Assembly: GCF_005116575.1 (NCBI RefSeq)
Contig: NZ_SWCN01000001.1
Location: 1-64,000, forward strand
From: Desulforhopalus sp. IMCC35007
GTDB lineage: Bacteria > Desulfobacterota > Desulfobulbia > Desulfobulbales > Desulfocapsaceae
Reading direction: 5' to 3'
Length of the DNA: 64,000 bases
Notes under the pieces: generated by a model
Databases searched by the model: none
Told to the model about the DNA's origin: nothing
What the model saw: the letters and a program-made list of their open reading frames with translations, nothing else
Program-made: the position numbers and the translations under genes
In this document: piece after piece, positions 45,950-54,975 of the stretch
How the letters are laid out: the number at the start of each line of letters is the position of its first letter
Position numbering within the stretch: position 1 is the stretch's first letter

Positions 45950-47644
45950 ATGAAGTTTCTCCCCTCTCAGCTGTTGTTTTTTTTTCAAAACAAGACAACC
46001 CGTAAGAATCTCGTTTTACTGGTAAAGTTCCTTGGTTTTATTCTCCTGATTATCTCGCTGTATTCGGTACTGTTTCATGTGCTGATGCTGTATGAAGGCC
46101 GTGATTTCAGTTGGATAACTGGCCTCTACTGGACACTTACCGTTATGTCCACCCTTGGGTTTGGTGATATTACCTTTCATACAGATTTGGGTTTGATTTT
46201 TACTCTTGCGGTCCTGGCATCTGGTATTGTGCTTCTTCTTATCATGTTGCCATTTACATTTATCCAGTTTTTTTATGCACCGTGGCTTGAGGCGCAATCT
46301 AAAATTCGCACCCCCCGAGAACTTCCCAAGGAAACGGCCGGGCACGTGATTATCACAAATCTTGACCCGATAACTGAAAAGCTCGTAGCCAAACTCAAAA
46401 GAAGAAATTTTGACTATGTTCTCGTTGTGGATGAATTGCAGCGTGCCGCCGAGTTATATGATGCTGGCTATAAGGTTGTGGTAGGTGAGCCTGATGATCC
46501 TGAGACATATGAACGGCTGCGGGTAAGAAACGCGGCACTTGTGGTGGCGACAAACGATGACCTTGTGAATACATCAGTGGCGTTTACCGTAAGAGAGATT
46601 ACCGGCAGGGTTCCCATCGTAACGAGTGCCAATAATGAACATTCTATCGACATTCTTGAATTCCCTGGAAATACGCATGTATTTCAGTTTGCAAAAATGC
46701 TTGGTCGGGAACTGGGAAACCGAACTGTGGGGCTTGGTCGACCGGTCAATATTGTCAGCCGTTTTGAAAAGCTCAATATTGCCGAGATTTCCGCAACACA
46801 AACGACCCTCTCAGGAAAAAGTCTTTTGGATCTTAACATGCGGGCAAAAACAGGGGCAACTGTTGTAGGTCTCTGGGAAAAAGGCCGCTTTGAGGTGCCG
46901 ACAGCGGCAACGGTGATTTCCGCAAGAACCCTGTTGCTGCTTGCTGGTACGGAAAATCAGCTCGACCGCTTTGAGCAACAGTATGCGTTGTCCGATTCAT
47001 CTCTTACCTCTGACGCACCTGTTCTCATTCTTGGTGGAGGCAGGGTCGGTCTGGCGGCAGCTGAGGTGCTGGCCGATAATGGTATCAGTTATGGTATTGT
47101 TGAGAAAAGGGCAAATCTCACCACGGGTAAAGAGATTAACTTTATTCAAGGTGATGCCGCAGATATAAACATTCTGGAAAAAGCCGGTGTCATGGAGGCG
47201 AGAACCGTTATTATTACGACCCATAATGATGCCATGAACATCTACCTGGCCTTTTACTGTCGGCAGTTAAGGCCGGATGTCCAGATAATCAGCAGGGCGA
47301 CTAATCAGCGTAGCGTTTCCAAGTTGCATATGGGTGGTGCAGATCTGGTCATGTCTTTTGCTTCCCTGGGGGCGAACAGTATAATTAATCTTTTAAAGAC
47401 AGACGAGATTTCCATGTTTACAGAGGGGCTCAACATCTTTAGCAGTACTATGCCCAAGGTGCTTGTGGGTAAGAATCTGGTCAAAAGTAATATCCGTGAG
47501 GCCACCGGCTGTTCGGTTGTTGCTTTAAAATCTCAAGAAGGCCTTGTGGTTGGCCCGGATCCGACTATACCGTTAAGAAAAGAGGACGAAATTATTCTTA
47601 TTGGGGCCACCGAGTCTGAGCAGAAATTTTTAGAATTGTACTAA
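45950..47644 (+). CDS. potassium channel/TrkA-type RCK protein
   Basis: 564 residues. Two membrane helices (about residues 22-48 and 82-108) enclose a K+ channel pore loop with filter STLGFGD (67-73). Two RCK (TrkA-N plus TrkA-C) modules follow: HVIITNLDPITEKL and PVLILGGGRVGLAAAEVLAD are the two NAD-type Rossmann motifs. Predicted ligand-gated inner-membrane K+ channel. The N-terminal RCK lacks the classic GxGxxG, whereas the second keeps it. Confidence 0.92.
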   Translation: MKFLPSQLLFFFQNKTTRKNLVLLVKFLGFILLIISLYSVLFHVLMLYEGRDFSWITGLYWTLTVMSTLGFGDITFHTDLGLIFTLAVLASGIVLLLIMLPFTFIQFFYAPWLEAQSKIRTPRELPKETAGHVIITNLDPITEKLVAKLKRRNFDYVLVVDELQRAAELYDAGYKVVVGEPDDPETYERLRVRNAALVVATNDDLVNTSVAFTVREITGRVPIVTSANNEHSIDILEFPGNTHVFQFAKMLGRELGNRTVGLGRPVNIVSRFEKLNIAEISATQTTLSGKSLLDLNMRAKTGATVVGLWEKGRFEVPTAATVISARTLLLLAGTENQLDRFEQQYALSDSSLTSDAPVLILGGGRVGLAAAEVLADNGISYGIVEKRANLTTGKEINFIQGDAADINILEKAGVMEARTVIITTHNDAMNIYLAFYCRQLRPDVQIISRATNQRSVSKLHMGGADLVMSFASLGANSIINLLKTDEISMFTEGLNIFSSTMPKVLVGKNLVKSNIREATGCSVVALKSQEGLVVGPDPTIPLRKEDEIILIGATESEQKFLELY

Positions 47645-47771
47645 CCCCGGTGACCGGAAAGAAGGTCGGGATAACTGCCAGGAAATTGATAGTGCCCATC
47701 AGTGTGGAATCTAGACCTTGTTTCAACTATTTCGCCTGGATTTTTCTATATAGAGTAAAAAAGAGCAGCCC

Positions 47772-48377
47772 GTGCTTGACCGATACGCCATAAAAATACT
47801 CAAGCAGCCCCTGCATCAGTGTGCACGTCTGCTGAACTCTTTTGGAGTGACTGCAGATCAGGTGACGATGAGTTCGTTTCTTATAGGTCTTGGAGTCTTG
47901 CCCGCCTTGTATTTCAAGTGTTACGGCTGTGCACTGTTTTTTCTGGTGATAAACCGGATAGGAGATGGAGTCGACGGGGCACTCGCGAGGCTGACTCATA
48001 CCAGCGATGGGGGTGGATTTCTTGACATTGTTCTCGACTTCATCTTCTATTCCTCTGTTGTACTTGGCTTCGCGCTGGCGGAACCCATTCAAAACGGTTT
48101 GCCTGCTGTCGTCCTGCTCTTTTCTTTTATTGGAACCGGAACCAGTTTTCTGGCCTTTGCCATAATGGCAGAGCGGCGTGGAATTACCAGTATAACCTAT
48201 CCTCACAAGGGAATTTATTATCTTGAAGGGCTCACAGAAGCAACCGAGACGGTGGCTTTTTTTGTGCTTTTCTGTCTTTTCCCTGGGGCTTTTCCTCTCC
48301 TGGCTTATATCTTTGCCTTCTTATGTCTGGTGACTACGGCCACAAGAGTCGCAGGCGGCTATTTGAGTCTGAAATAG
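47772..48377 (+). CDS. CDP-alcohol phosphatidyltransferase family protein
   Basis: 201 residues, about six membrane helices. The signature DX2DGX2ARX8GX3DX3D is complete: DGVDGALARLTHTSDGGGFLDIVLD. Transfers a phosphatidyl group from CDP-diacylglycerol to an alcohol acceptor such as glycerophosphate or inositol phosphate; substrate not determinable. GTG start at 47772 with only a weak ribosome site. Followed by the bactofilin-ATPase gene after 98 bases. Confidence 0.88.
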   Translation: MLDRYAIKILKQPLHQCARLLNSFGVTADQVTMSSFLIGLGVLPALYFKCYGCALFFLVINRIGDGVDGALARLTHTSDGGGFLDIVLDFIFYSSVVLGFALAEPIQNGLPAVVLLFSFIGTGTSFLAFAIMAERRGITSITYPHKGIYYLEGLTEATETVAFFVLFCLFPGAFPLLAYIFAFLCLVTTATRVAGGYLSLK

Positions 48378-48432
48378 ATGGTAAAAGGGGTATTGTTGCT
48401 GGGCCTGAGTTATAGAGGATTTGGAAAAATAA

Positions 48433-48495
48433 ATGACTAAAAAACCTGAAAAAGATAATCTTATATCGAACACTGATGGACGAAAATACAAGTAA
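48433..48495 (+). CDS. 20-codon leader ORF overlapping the bactofilin start
   Basis: Encodes MTKKPEKDNLISNTDGRKYK and stops at 48493-48495, 20 bases into the bactofilin frame. It has GAGGATTTGGAAA upstream, whereas the bactofilin ATG at 48476 has no ribosome site. It may be a coupling leader or the true N-terminus separated by a frameshift. Lys/Glu-rich starts are common on bactofilins. Confidence 0.35.
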   Translation: MTKKPEKDNLISNTDGRKYK

Positions 48496-49663
48496 AATAG
48501 ATGTGTCTATGCGCATACTGGGAGATATCGTAACGGATGGCGACCTCCTGCTTGAGGGCGAATTGCGCGGCTCCCTTGTCGGGCGAAACCTTATCGTCGG
48601 GGCCTCAGGCTCTGTTGTGGGGCAAGTCATAGGGAAGACGATTGATTGTGCTGGACGCCTTGAGGGAAATGTTCAAACGGAATCTTTGAAGCTTCGGAGG
48701 GGAGGATGCCAGGTCGGGACCGTTGTAACCCGTCAACTTGAGGTGGAGCCCGGAGCCGTGATCGATTGCGCCCTGCAAAGCGGGGCTCTGGTTACCCCGA
48801 GGGCTTCTCCTGTGCCGCCAACAAAGGAGGCGGTGCCCCCCTTTGACTTTACCAAATACCTGGGGGCCTTTGTGGAAAACCAGCGGCCATGCTGTTATGA
48901 AGTTCCCTGGTCCGACCGGCGGGAGATCTATGAGCATATTGTTGACTTGTTGAAAAAGGAAAAACCGTTGATCAAGGTTGTGGGGGAAGAGGGGAGTGGC
49001 AAGTCTGTTCTGGCTGAAAAAATTTTTCAGGATTCCTCTGCCCCGTTCCACGTACTTTTATTGCGAGAAAAGGCTGGTGCGGTTGTTAGCCTGCTGAAAG
49101 AAGTTGCCGTAAGTCTTGGGCTGGCAGATCTGGGAAAGCTCCAGGAGCAGGAAGATCTGCTTGCGGGGATTCGACAGGAACTTGCATGGCGCTATGGTTC
49201 GGGTGAAAGGGTGGTGCTGATCATTGATGATGCAGAAGAAATGTTTCAGGCGACCATGGAGGGGGTGCTTCGCCTGCTGTGCGGTGCCTATGGTGACGAA
49301 GCGGTTGAGACGGAGAAGTTACTGCAGATCATTATCCTGGGCACGGAGACGATGAAAGATAATATGGTGGCGACAATCCATGAGTATTTTGAAGACGAGA
49401 CCAACTGTCAGATTTACCTCGAGCCGCTGACGATGAAAGATACCGCAGATTATGTACGCCTGGGGCTTCAGTTGGCTTCCCGGGGAGATGAGCAAAGGGC
49501 TATGTCCTTACTGCCCAATGAGACAATTAAAGAAATTCATGTGTCGAGTAAAGGTTCAATTGCTGCGATAAATGTTATAATGAACGGAGCACTGAGAAAG
49601 GCTCATGACTTGGGCAAAAACTGCCTGACACCAAAGATTATAAAAGAGGTAGCTGCTAAATAA
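48476..49663 (+). CDS. bactofilin fused to an AAA/ExeA-like ATPase
   Basis: 395 residues. Residues ~8-105 form a bactofilin beta-helix: repeated short strands such as ILGDIVTDGDLLLEGELRGS, ASGSVVGQVIGKTIDCAGRL and GNVQTESLKLRRGG. After a Pro-rich linker, residues ~130-390 form an AAA_22/ExeA-type ATPase with Walker A GEEGSGKS (170-177) and Walker B VVLIIDDAEE. The C-terminal part has SSKGSIAAINVIMNGALR, the sensor-2-like end seen in ExeA proteins. Bactofilins are polymerising cytoskeletal proteins, so this suggests an ATPase located on a filament. The fusion is rare; I know of no characterised example. Terminator follows. Confidence 0.85.
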   Translation: MDENTSKIDVSMRILGDIVTDGDLLLEGELRGSLVGRNLIVGASGSVVGQVIGKTIDCAGRLEGNVQTESLKLRRGGCQVGTVVTRQLEVEPGAVIDCALQSGALVTPRASPVPPTKEAVPPFDFTKYLGAFVENQRPCCYEVPWSDRREIYEHIVDLLKKEKPLIKVVGEEGSGKSVLAEKIFQDSSAPFHVLLLREKAGAVVSLLKEVAVSLGLADLGKLQEQEDLLAGIRQELAWRYGSGERVVLIIDDAEEMFQATMEGVLRLLCGAYGDEAVETEKLLQIIILGTETMKDNMVATIHEYFEDETNCQIYLEPLTMKDTADYVRLGLQLASRGDEQRAMSLLPNETIKEIHVSSKGSIAAINVIMNGALRKAHDLGKNCLTPKIIKEVAAK

Positions 49664-49719
49664 CTTGTGGTTTGTATTGTGGTGCCAAATTCTGTGTGAG
49701 GGGCAATAGAAGTAGTCGA

Positions 49720-49759
49720 TGGGGCGCTCTGACAAATGTCAGACCGGCCCATTTTTATT
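49720..49759 (+). terminator. intrinsic terminator after the bactofilin-ATPase gene
   Basis: TGGGGCGCTCTGAC pairs with GTCAGACCGGCCCA (49720-49751, small internal loop), followed by TTTTTATTTTT. About 55 bases beyond the stop codon. Confidence 0.8.
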
Positions 49760-49999
49760 TTTATGCGGTGGAGGAGAAAAGTGTTTGATCTGAAAAATTG
49801 CTCATTTTTTTGTAGCAATTGCTATAAATTAGCACATTTTATATTTGCTCATCTAATTAAAAGTATAATTAATAATGATATATAAATACGAAATACGTAA
49901 AATTATATCTTGAAAATATTGTATCCGGAATATATTATCAAAATAATGATGTAGTTGTATTTTGCCTTTGGGCTGACATTCATCCTAAGAGGAACCTCA
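49760..49999. other. regulatory region upstream of the Lrp-type gene and gcv operon
   Basis: Very A+T-rich (TATAAATACG, AATAATGAT-like tracts). It must contain the promoter of the regulator and probably the gcv operon. I looked for a glycine riboswitch here and in 50447-50502 and saw none. Confidence 0.45.
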
Positions 50000-50446
50000 A
50001 TGGAGCTTGATGAAATAAATCTGGCCATTATCAATCATCTTCGAGACGGGCGCATGCCCTATAAAAAGATTGCCGATGCCCTCGGTTTATCTGAAGGAAC
50101 GATCCGGGGCAGGGTGAAAAGGCTTAAAGAAGATGGTCTTCTTGATATAACAGCACTCATTGATCCTGATGCGATCCCCGATCAGTCCATTGTAATGGTT
50201 GGGGTAAACCTCAAAGACATGGATCTGGTCAAAAAGGGAGAAGAGTTCAGTAAGCTACGTGGGGTTATCTCTGTATGTGTGGTAACCGGAAGATTTGATC
50301 TGATTCTGACCGTATTGCTTACAAAAGACTTTAATATGGTCAAATTTTATACTGAAGAAGTGGCAAAACTTGAAAATGTACGCGGGGTTGAGACTTTTGT
50401 TGTCTACAAGAGTTTCAATCTGAAGGTTCCCCTTCCAGCGAGCTGA
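50000..50446 (+). CDS. Lrp/AsnC family transcriptional regulator
   Basis: 148 residues. N-terminal winged helix-turn-helix (LNLAIINHLRDGRMPYKKIA pattern, GLSEGTIRGRVKRLKEDG), then the C-terminal ligand-binding RAM domain (VMVGVNLKDMDLVKKG, VCVVTGRFDLILTVL). Start set at the ATG at 50000 with AAGAGGA upstream; 15 residues of in-frame sequence from 49955 are unlikely. It sits 56 bases before gcvT, so it probably senses an amino acid, possibly glycine, and controls the glycine cleavage operon. Confidence 0.92.
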   Translation: MELDEINLAIINHLRDGRMPYKKIADALGLSEGTIRGRVKRLKEDGLLDITALIDPDAIPDQSIVMVGVNLKDMDLVKKGEEFSKLRGVISVCVVTGRFDLILTVLLTKDFNMVKFYTEEVAKLENVRGVETFVVYKSFNLKVPLPAS

Positions 50447-50502
50447 ACCAGTAATCCTCAACCTTGCGTTTTAGTAATAGCCCTCTGATAACGGAGTAAA
50501 AG

Positions 50503-51765
50503 ATGGAAACAACAAAAACGACTGTATTACATGATTTCCACTGCCAGCAGGGCGCCAATATGGCCTCCTTTGGTAACTATGACATGCCGCTCTGGTACAA
50601 GTCGGGAACAAAGGCAGAGCATCTGGCAGTTATTGATTCTGCAGGCATTTTCGATACCAGTCATATGGCTGTGGTTACTGTAAAAGGAAATGGAGCAAGA
50701 GCACTTCTCCAATATGCTCTTACCAAGGACATCGATTCCTGCATCGGTATAAACAAGACACCTCTTACAGAGGGCCGCTGTGTTTATGGACTCTTTCTGG
50801 ATAACGATGGCCTTGTGATCGACGATGCGATTGTCTACTGCCTGGGCGATGAGTCATATATGGTTGTGGTCAATGCGGGTATGGGGGGTGACATTGCAGT
50901 TCATCTGAAAGCATTGGCAGGTTCTGGGGCAGTAGTCATTGAAGATTTGACGGACCGGGTTGGCAAGATGGATATCCAGGGCCCCAATTCAGCTAAAGTA
51001 CTCAAAAAGATAGTGAAAGATCCGAAGTCTCTTTTTGAAAAACTGATGTATTTTTCTTTTAAGGGTGGCTTTGGCAGCTGTATTTCGTCCAGCACGGTAG
51101 AGCTGAAAGATGGCACGAAGGTTCTGGTCTCGCGGACGGGATATACAGGCGAGTTCGGCTTTGAACTTTTTGTTGAAATAGGAGCCCTTGTGCCTCTCTG
51201 GAATCAGATACTTGAGGCGGGAAAAGAGTTTTCCGTCATTCCCTGTGGTCTTGCCGCAAGGGATTCACTGCGAGCAGGGGCAGTTCTGCCATTATCCCAC
51301 CAGGATATAGGACATTGGCCTTTTGCCAATACCCCATGGTCTTTTGCCCTTGCAGACAGAGATGAAGCGGGCAATTTTACCAAGGATTTCCATGGGGCGA
51401 AGGCCTTACTGAAGAGTACATGGACGAGACATACCCTGGCCTTTGCCGGTTTTGATCCAAGGAAAATCGGGGCAGAGGAAGCAAATTATGTTGCCGATTC
51501 CGAAGGCCGGAAAATAGGCAAGATTCTCACCTGCACCACTGATATGGCCATTGGTCGGGTGGACGGCGAGATTCTGTCCATTGCCGGTAATAAGGAGCTC
51601 AAGGTCAAGGGTCTCTGTTGTGGCTTTGTCCTGCTGGATGTTGCCAGACAGCCAGGAGAAACCGTTTTTCTGACCGATGGAAAAAGAAAAATTGAAGTGG
51701 AAATCAGGGCGGATGTTCGCCCGCAACGTACTGCCAGGGCACCAATTGGCACTATGGTAGACTAA
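50503..51765 (+). CDS. gcvT: aminomethyltransferase, glycine cleavage T protein
   Basis: 420 residues, longer than the usual ~365. Transfers the methylene from aminomethyl-lipoyl-GcvH to tetrahydrofolate. Features: HDFHCQQGANMASFGNYDMP, GIFDTSHMAVVTVKG, DRVGKMDIQGPNS, VSRTGYTGEFGFELF, PCGLAARDSLRAGAVLPLS, and a C-terminal barrel with ARAPIGTM. The extra length is in the central and C-terminal inserts (LSHQDIGHWPFANTPWSFAL). GGAG precedes the ATG. First gene of the gcvT-H-PA-PB-lipB-lipA group. Confidence 0.93.
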   Translation: METTKTTVLHDFHCQQGANMASFGNYDMPLWYKSGTKAEHLAVIDSAGIFDTSHMAVVTVKGNGARALLQYALTKDIDSCIGINKTPLTEGRCVYGLFLDNDGLVIDDAIVYCLGDESYMVVVNAGMGGDIAVHLKALAGSGAVVIEDLTDRVGKMDIQGPNSAKVLKKIVKDPKSLFEKLMYFSFKGGFGSCISSSTVELKDGTKVLVSRTGYTGEFGFELFVEIGALVPLWNQILEAGKEFSVIPCGLAARDSLRAGAVLPLSHQDIGHWPFANTPWSFALADRDEAGNFTKDFHGAKALLKSTWTRHTLAFAGFDPRKIGAEEANYVADSEGRKIGKILTCTTDMAIGRVDGEILSIAGNKELKVKGLCCGFVLLDVARQPGETVFLTDGKRKIEVEIRADVRPQRTARAPIGTMVD

Positions 51766-51786
51766 CTTTTATAAATGAGGTGAGTT

Positions 51787-52182
51787 GTGAAGGAACTCAG
51801 TGAACTGATTTTTGTTGATGGGCTGCGTTACACCGAGGATCATGAGTGGGTGACGACAAATGGGGATACCCTCAGAGTTGGCATTACCGATTACGCTCAG
51901 GATCAGATGGGTGATGTTGTCTTTGTCGAGGCACCTGAGGTTGGCACAGAACTGAATAAAGGTGACGAATTTGGAACCATTGAGTCCGTTAAGGCGGTTT
52001 CAGAACTGTTCCTGCCGGTGAGTGGCAAGATCGTTGCGGTGAATGAAGATCTCGATGACGCGCCTGAACTGGTCAACGAAGACCCTTATAAAAACTGGCT
52101 TGTTGAAATCAAACCATCTGACCCAAGTGAACTCGAAGGGCTTTTGACCGTCGAAGCCTACAAAGAGCTACTGAAAGGATAA
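51787..52182 (+). CDS. gcvH: glycine cleavage system H protein
   Basis: 131 residues. Lipoyl carrier of the glycine cleavage complex: [28 protein letters not shown], and lipoylation motif [11 protein letters not shown] with modified Lys 69. C-terminal [19 protein letters not shown] start with GAGGTGAG upstream. Its lipoyl group would come from LipB/LipA encoded four genes downstream. Confidence 0.97.
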   Translation: MKELSELIFVDGLRYTEDHEWVTTNGDTLRVGITDYAQDQMGDVVFVEAPEVGTELNKGDEFGTIESVKAVSELFLPVSGKIVAVNEDLDDAPELVNEDPYKNWLVEIKPSDPSELEGLLTVEAYKELLKG

Positions 52183-52186
52183 AATC

Positions 52187-53518
52187 ATGCGATACTTGCC
52201 TCATACCAGCGAAGAAATTGATGCGATGCTGAAGGTTGTCGGGCGAAAGCGTCTCGACGAACTCTTCTGCTCAGTACCCGATGATTGTCGGTACGACGGA
52301 ACGATGGATTTGCCTGAACCCATGACGGAATGGGCGCTGACTGACCACGCGAGTGAGTTGGCTGAGGCAATGAAAATTAACCATCGTCATAAGGTCCTGA
52401 TAGGAGCAGGAAGCTATCATCATTATATTCCTGCGACAATTCCAGCCCTTATCAGCCGTTCTGAATTTCTTACCGCCTATACTCCGTATCAGCCAGAGAT
52501 TGCTCAGGGAACCCTACAGTCACTGTTTGAGTACCAGACACTCACGGCCCGTCTTTTAGGCATGGATGTTGCCAATGCCTCGATTTATGATGGCGCCTCA
52601 GCCCTTGCGGAAGCACTGTTGATGGGACTGCGCATCAGTAAGAAAAAGAAAAAAGTGGCCATTTCCAAGGCGGTTCACCCCCACTATCGTCAGGTGGCAA
52701 GCACCTATCTGCACCCCTCAGAGTATGAACTTGTTGAACTGCCCTACGGTGAAGACGGTAGAACTGATCTGAGTGGCCTTTCTGAGATTGATGACCTCGC
52801 CGCAGTAGCCATCCAGTCCCCTAACTTCTTTGGGGTTGTAGAAGACCTCGAAGGTCTGGGCGAAAAGATCCATGCCGCAGGGGCGCTTTTTATCACAACC
52901 TTTACCGAACCTCTCGCCTATGGCCTGTACAAGAATCCCGGTCAGTGTGGTGCGGATATTGTCTGCGGTGAAGGCCAGAGTTTTGGCCTACCCAGATCCT
53001 TTGGTGGAGCAGCCCTCGGGATGTTTGCCTGCAAAGATCAGTTTACCCGGAATATGCCTGGCCGACTGGTGGGTGAAACCATCGATATGGACGGTAAAAG
53101 AGGTTTTGTTCTGACGCTTTCCACCCGTGAACAGCACATCAGAAGGGAGAAGGCGACGTCTAACATCTGCTCAAACCAGGGCGTCTGTACCGTTATTGCC
53201 TCCATGTATATGGCATCTCTTGGCGGTTCCGGTCTTCGACGTCTGGCAAAGCAGAATTTTGACAAGATGGAATACCTGAAGTCAGCCATGCAGGCCAAAG
53301 GGGCAAGAGCCGTTTTTAACTCCCCTGGTTTTAACGAAGCCGTAATCGAATTTAAAAACGATTTTAAACCGGTCTTTGATACCCTTGTGGAACGTGGAAT
53401 TGTTGCAGGTCTTGAGCTTGGGAAATACTATCCGGAGCTTGCCGGCAAGTATCTTTTTTGTGTGACTGAAACAATATCTAAAGATGTGATAGATGCAGTT
53501 GTTGCGGAGGTGAAATAA
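52187..53518 (+). CDS. gcvPA: glycine dehydrogenase (decarboxylating) subunit 1
   Basis: 443 residues. First half of the two-subunit P protein. Features: MRYLPHTSEEIDAML, LIGAGSYHHYIPA, AYTPYQPEIAQGTLQ, QSFGLPRSFGGAALGMFA, PGRLVGETIDMDGKRGFVLT and REQHIRREKATSNICSNQ. Together with GcvPB it decarboxylates glycine with PLP. AAGGAT precedes the ATG, and the stop codon overlaps the gcvPB start by one base (TAATG). Confidence 0.97.
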   Translation: MRYLPHTSEEIDAMLKVVGRKRLDELFCSVPDDCRYDGTMDLPEPMTEWALTDHASELAEAMKINHRHKVLIGAGSYHHYIPATIPALISRSEFLTAYTPYQPEIAQGTLQSLFEYQTLTARLLGMDVANASIYDGASALAEALLMGLRISKKKKKVAISKAVHPHYRQVASTYLHPSEYELVELPYGEDGRTDLSGLSEIDDLAAVAIQSPNFFGVVEDLEGLGEKIHAAGALFITTFTEPLAYGLYKNPGQCGADIVCGEGQSFGLPRSFGGAALGMFACKDQFTRNMPGRLVGETIDMDGKRGFVLTLSTREQHIRREKATSNICSNQGVCTVIASMYMASLGGSGLRRLAKQNFDKMEYLKSAMQAKGARAVFNSPGFNEAVIEFKNDFKPVFDTLVERGIVAGLELGKYYPELAGKYLFCVTETISKDVIDAVVAEVK

Positions 53519-54975
53519 TGGCCAGAAATCCAGGTACAACCGGACTGATAATGGAAGAGCCTCTGTTATGGGAAAAAGGTAAAAAAGGTCGACTGGGGAT
53601 GAGTATCCCTGAGTCTGACGTCCCAGAGGTTGCAGCAGATGCCGCCCTTACCGGAGCAGGACCCGACTTTCCTGATCTCAGTGAAGTTGATGTGGTGCGA
53701 CACTATACGAGATTATCTCAATGGAACTTTGGAGTTGATACCGGAATGTATCCACTTGGCTCCTGTACCATGAAGTATAATCCGAAAATCAATGAAACAT
53801 TCGCTGCAACCCCCGCACTTGCCGCCGCCCATCCAATGTTGGCGGACGAATATGTCCAGGGAAATCTGCAGATTATGTACGAGTTGCAGAACTATCTGGG
53901 CGCCATAACCGGTCTTCCGGGGGTCACATTGCAACCGGCCGCCGGAGCCCATGGCGAGTTGACTGGGATGCTGATCTTTGCAGCTTACCATGCCAGCCGG
54001 GACTCCAAGCGCAACAAGATTCTCATCCCCGATACGGCCCACGGGACAAATCCTGCCAGTGCCGCACTTTGTGGTTATAAACCGGTACCTCTGAAGTCCG
54101 GTTTTAACGGGATTCTGACGGTCAAGTCTGTGGTCGATGCCATGGATGAGGAAACCGCAGGGATCATGATCACCAACCCCAATACTCTGGGGCTCTTTGA
54201 GACAAATATTCGAGAGATAGCCGAAGCAGTACATGCCAAAGGTGGTCTTGTTTATGGTGACGGGGCCAATATGAACGCGGTCATGGGGGTGATCAATGCT
54301 GCAAAATGCGGTATTGATGTGATGCATTTAAATCTGCATAAGACTTTTTCCACCCCCCATGGCGGTGGTGGACCGGGTGCCGGCCCTGTCTGTGTGACAA
54401 AAGAGCTCGAGCAATTTCTGCCCGTTCCCCGCGCCGTCAAGGTAGGTGACAGGTATAAATTAGAATACAACTGTCCGCAATCAGTGGGCAAGGTCCACAG
54501 CTTCCACGGGAATTTTTCGGTTTTGATGCGGGCCTACAGCTACATCCGGACCATGGGTGCTGAAAACCTCAAAAAAGCAAGCCACCTGGCGGTACTCAAT
54601 GCAGCCTATATCAAGGAACAGTTAAAAGGTACTCTTAAACTTGCCTATAACAGGCCATGTATGCACGAATGTGTTTTCTCCGATGAATGGCAGCAGGAAT
54701 ATAAGATTACCACCCTTGATATCGCCAAAAGGCTAATCGACTATGGGTATCATCCGCCGACCATTTACTTTCCACTGGTCGTCCATGGTGCCATCATGAT
54801 TGAGCCCACGGAAACAGAGTGCAAGGATGACATTGACCAGTTTATCGAGGCGGTGAAAACGGTGGTTGAGGAAGGTAAAACCGACCCGGATAACCTCAGA
54901 AAAGCACCCGTCAATGCGAAACTGAGAAGACTCGATGAAACCCAGGCGGCCAGGAGACCCTGTCTCTGTGGCTGA
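53518..54975 (+). CDS. gcvPB: glycine dehydrogenase (decarboxylating) subunit 2
   Basis: 485 residues. Second half of the split P protein and carrier of PLP: the PLP lysine lies in HLNLHKTFSTPHGGGGPGAG. Also DTGMYPLGSCTMKYNPKIN, DTAHGTNPASAA and YGDGANMNAVMG. The C-terminal ~40 residues are a Lys/Arg-rich tail overlapping the lipB start. Overlaps gcvPA by one base. Confidence 0.97.
   Translation: MARNPGTTGLIMEEPLLWEKGKKGRLGMSIPESDVPEVAADAALTGAGPDFPDLSEVDVVRHYTRLSQWNFGVDTGMYPLGSCTMKYNPKINETFAATPALAAAHPMLADEYVQGNLQIMYELQNYLGAITGLPGVTLQPAAGAHGELTGMLIFAAYHASRDSKRNKILIPDTAHGTNPASAALCGYKPVPLKSGFNGILTVKSVVDAMDEETAGIMITNPNTLGLFETNIREIAEAVHAKGGLVYGDGANMNAVMGVINAAKCGIDVMHLNLHKTFSTPHGGGGPGAGPVCVTKELEQFLPVPRAVKVGDRYKLEYNCPQSVGKVHSFHGNFSVLMRAYSYIRTMGAENLKKASHLAVLNAAYIKEQLKGTLKLAYNRPCMHECVFSDEWQQEYKITTLDIAKRLIDYGYHPPTIYFPLVVHGAIMIEPTETECKDDIDQFIEAVKTVVEEGKTDPDNLRKAPVNAKLRRLDETQAARRPCLCG

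Noticed and set aside
50447-50502. glycine riboswitch before gcvT
   Set aside because: The leader is only 56 bases and lacks the conserved aptamer sequence; an Lrp-type regulator is the likelier control.
53713-54327. 204-codon minus-strand ORF
   Set aside because: Antisense shadow of gcvPB, whose family motifs are clear.
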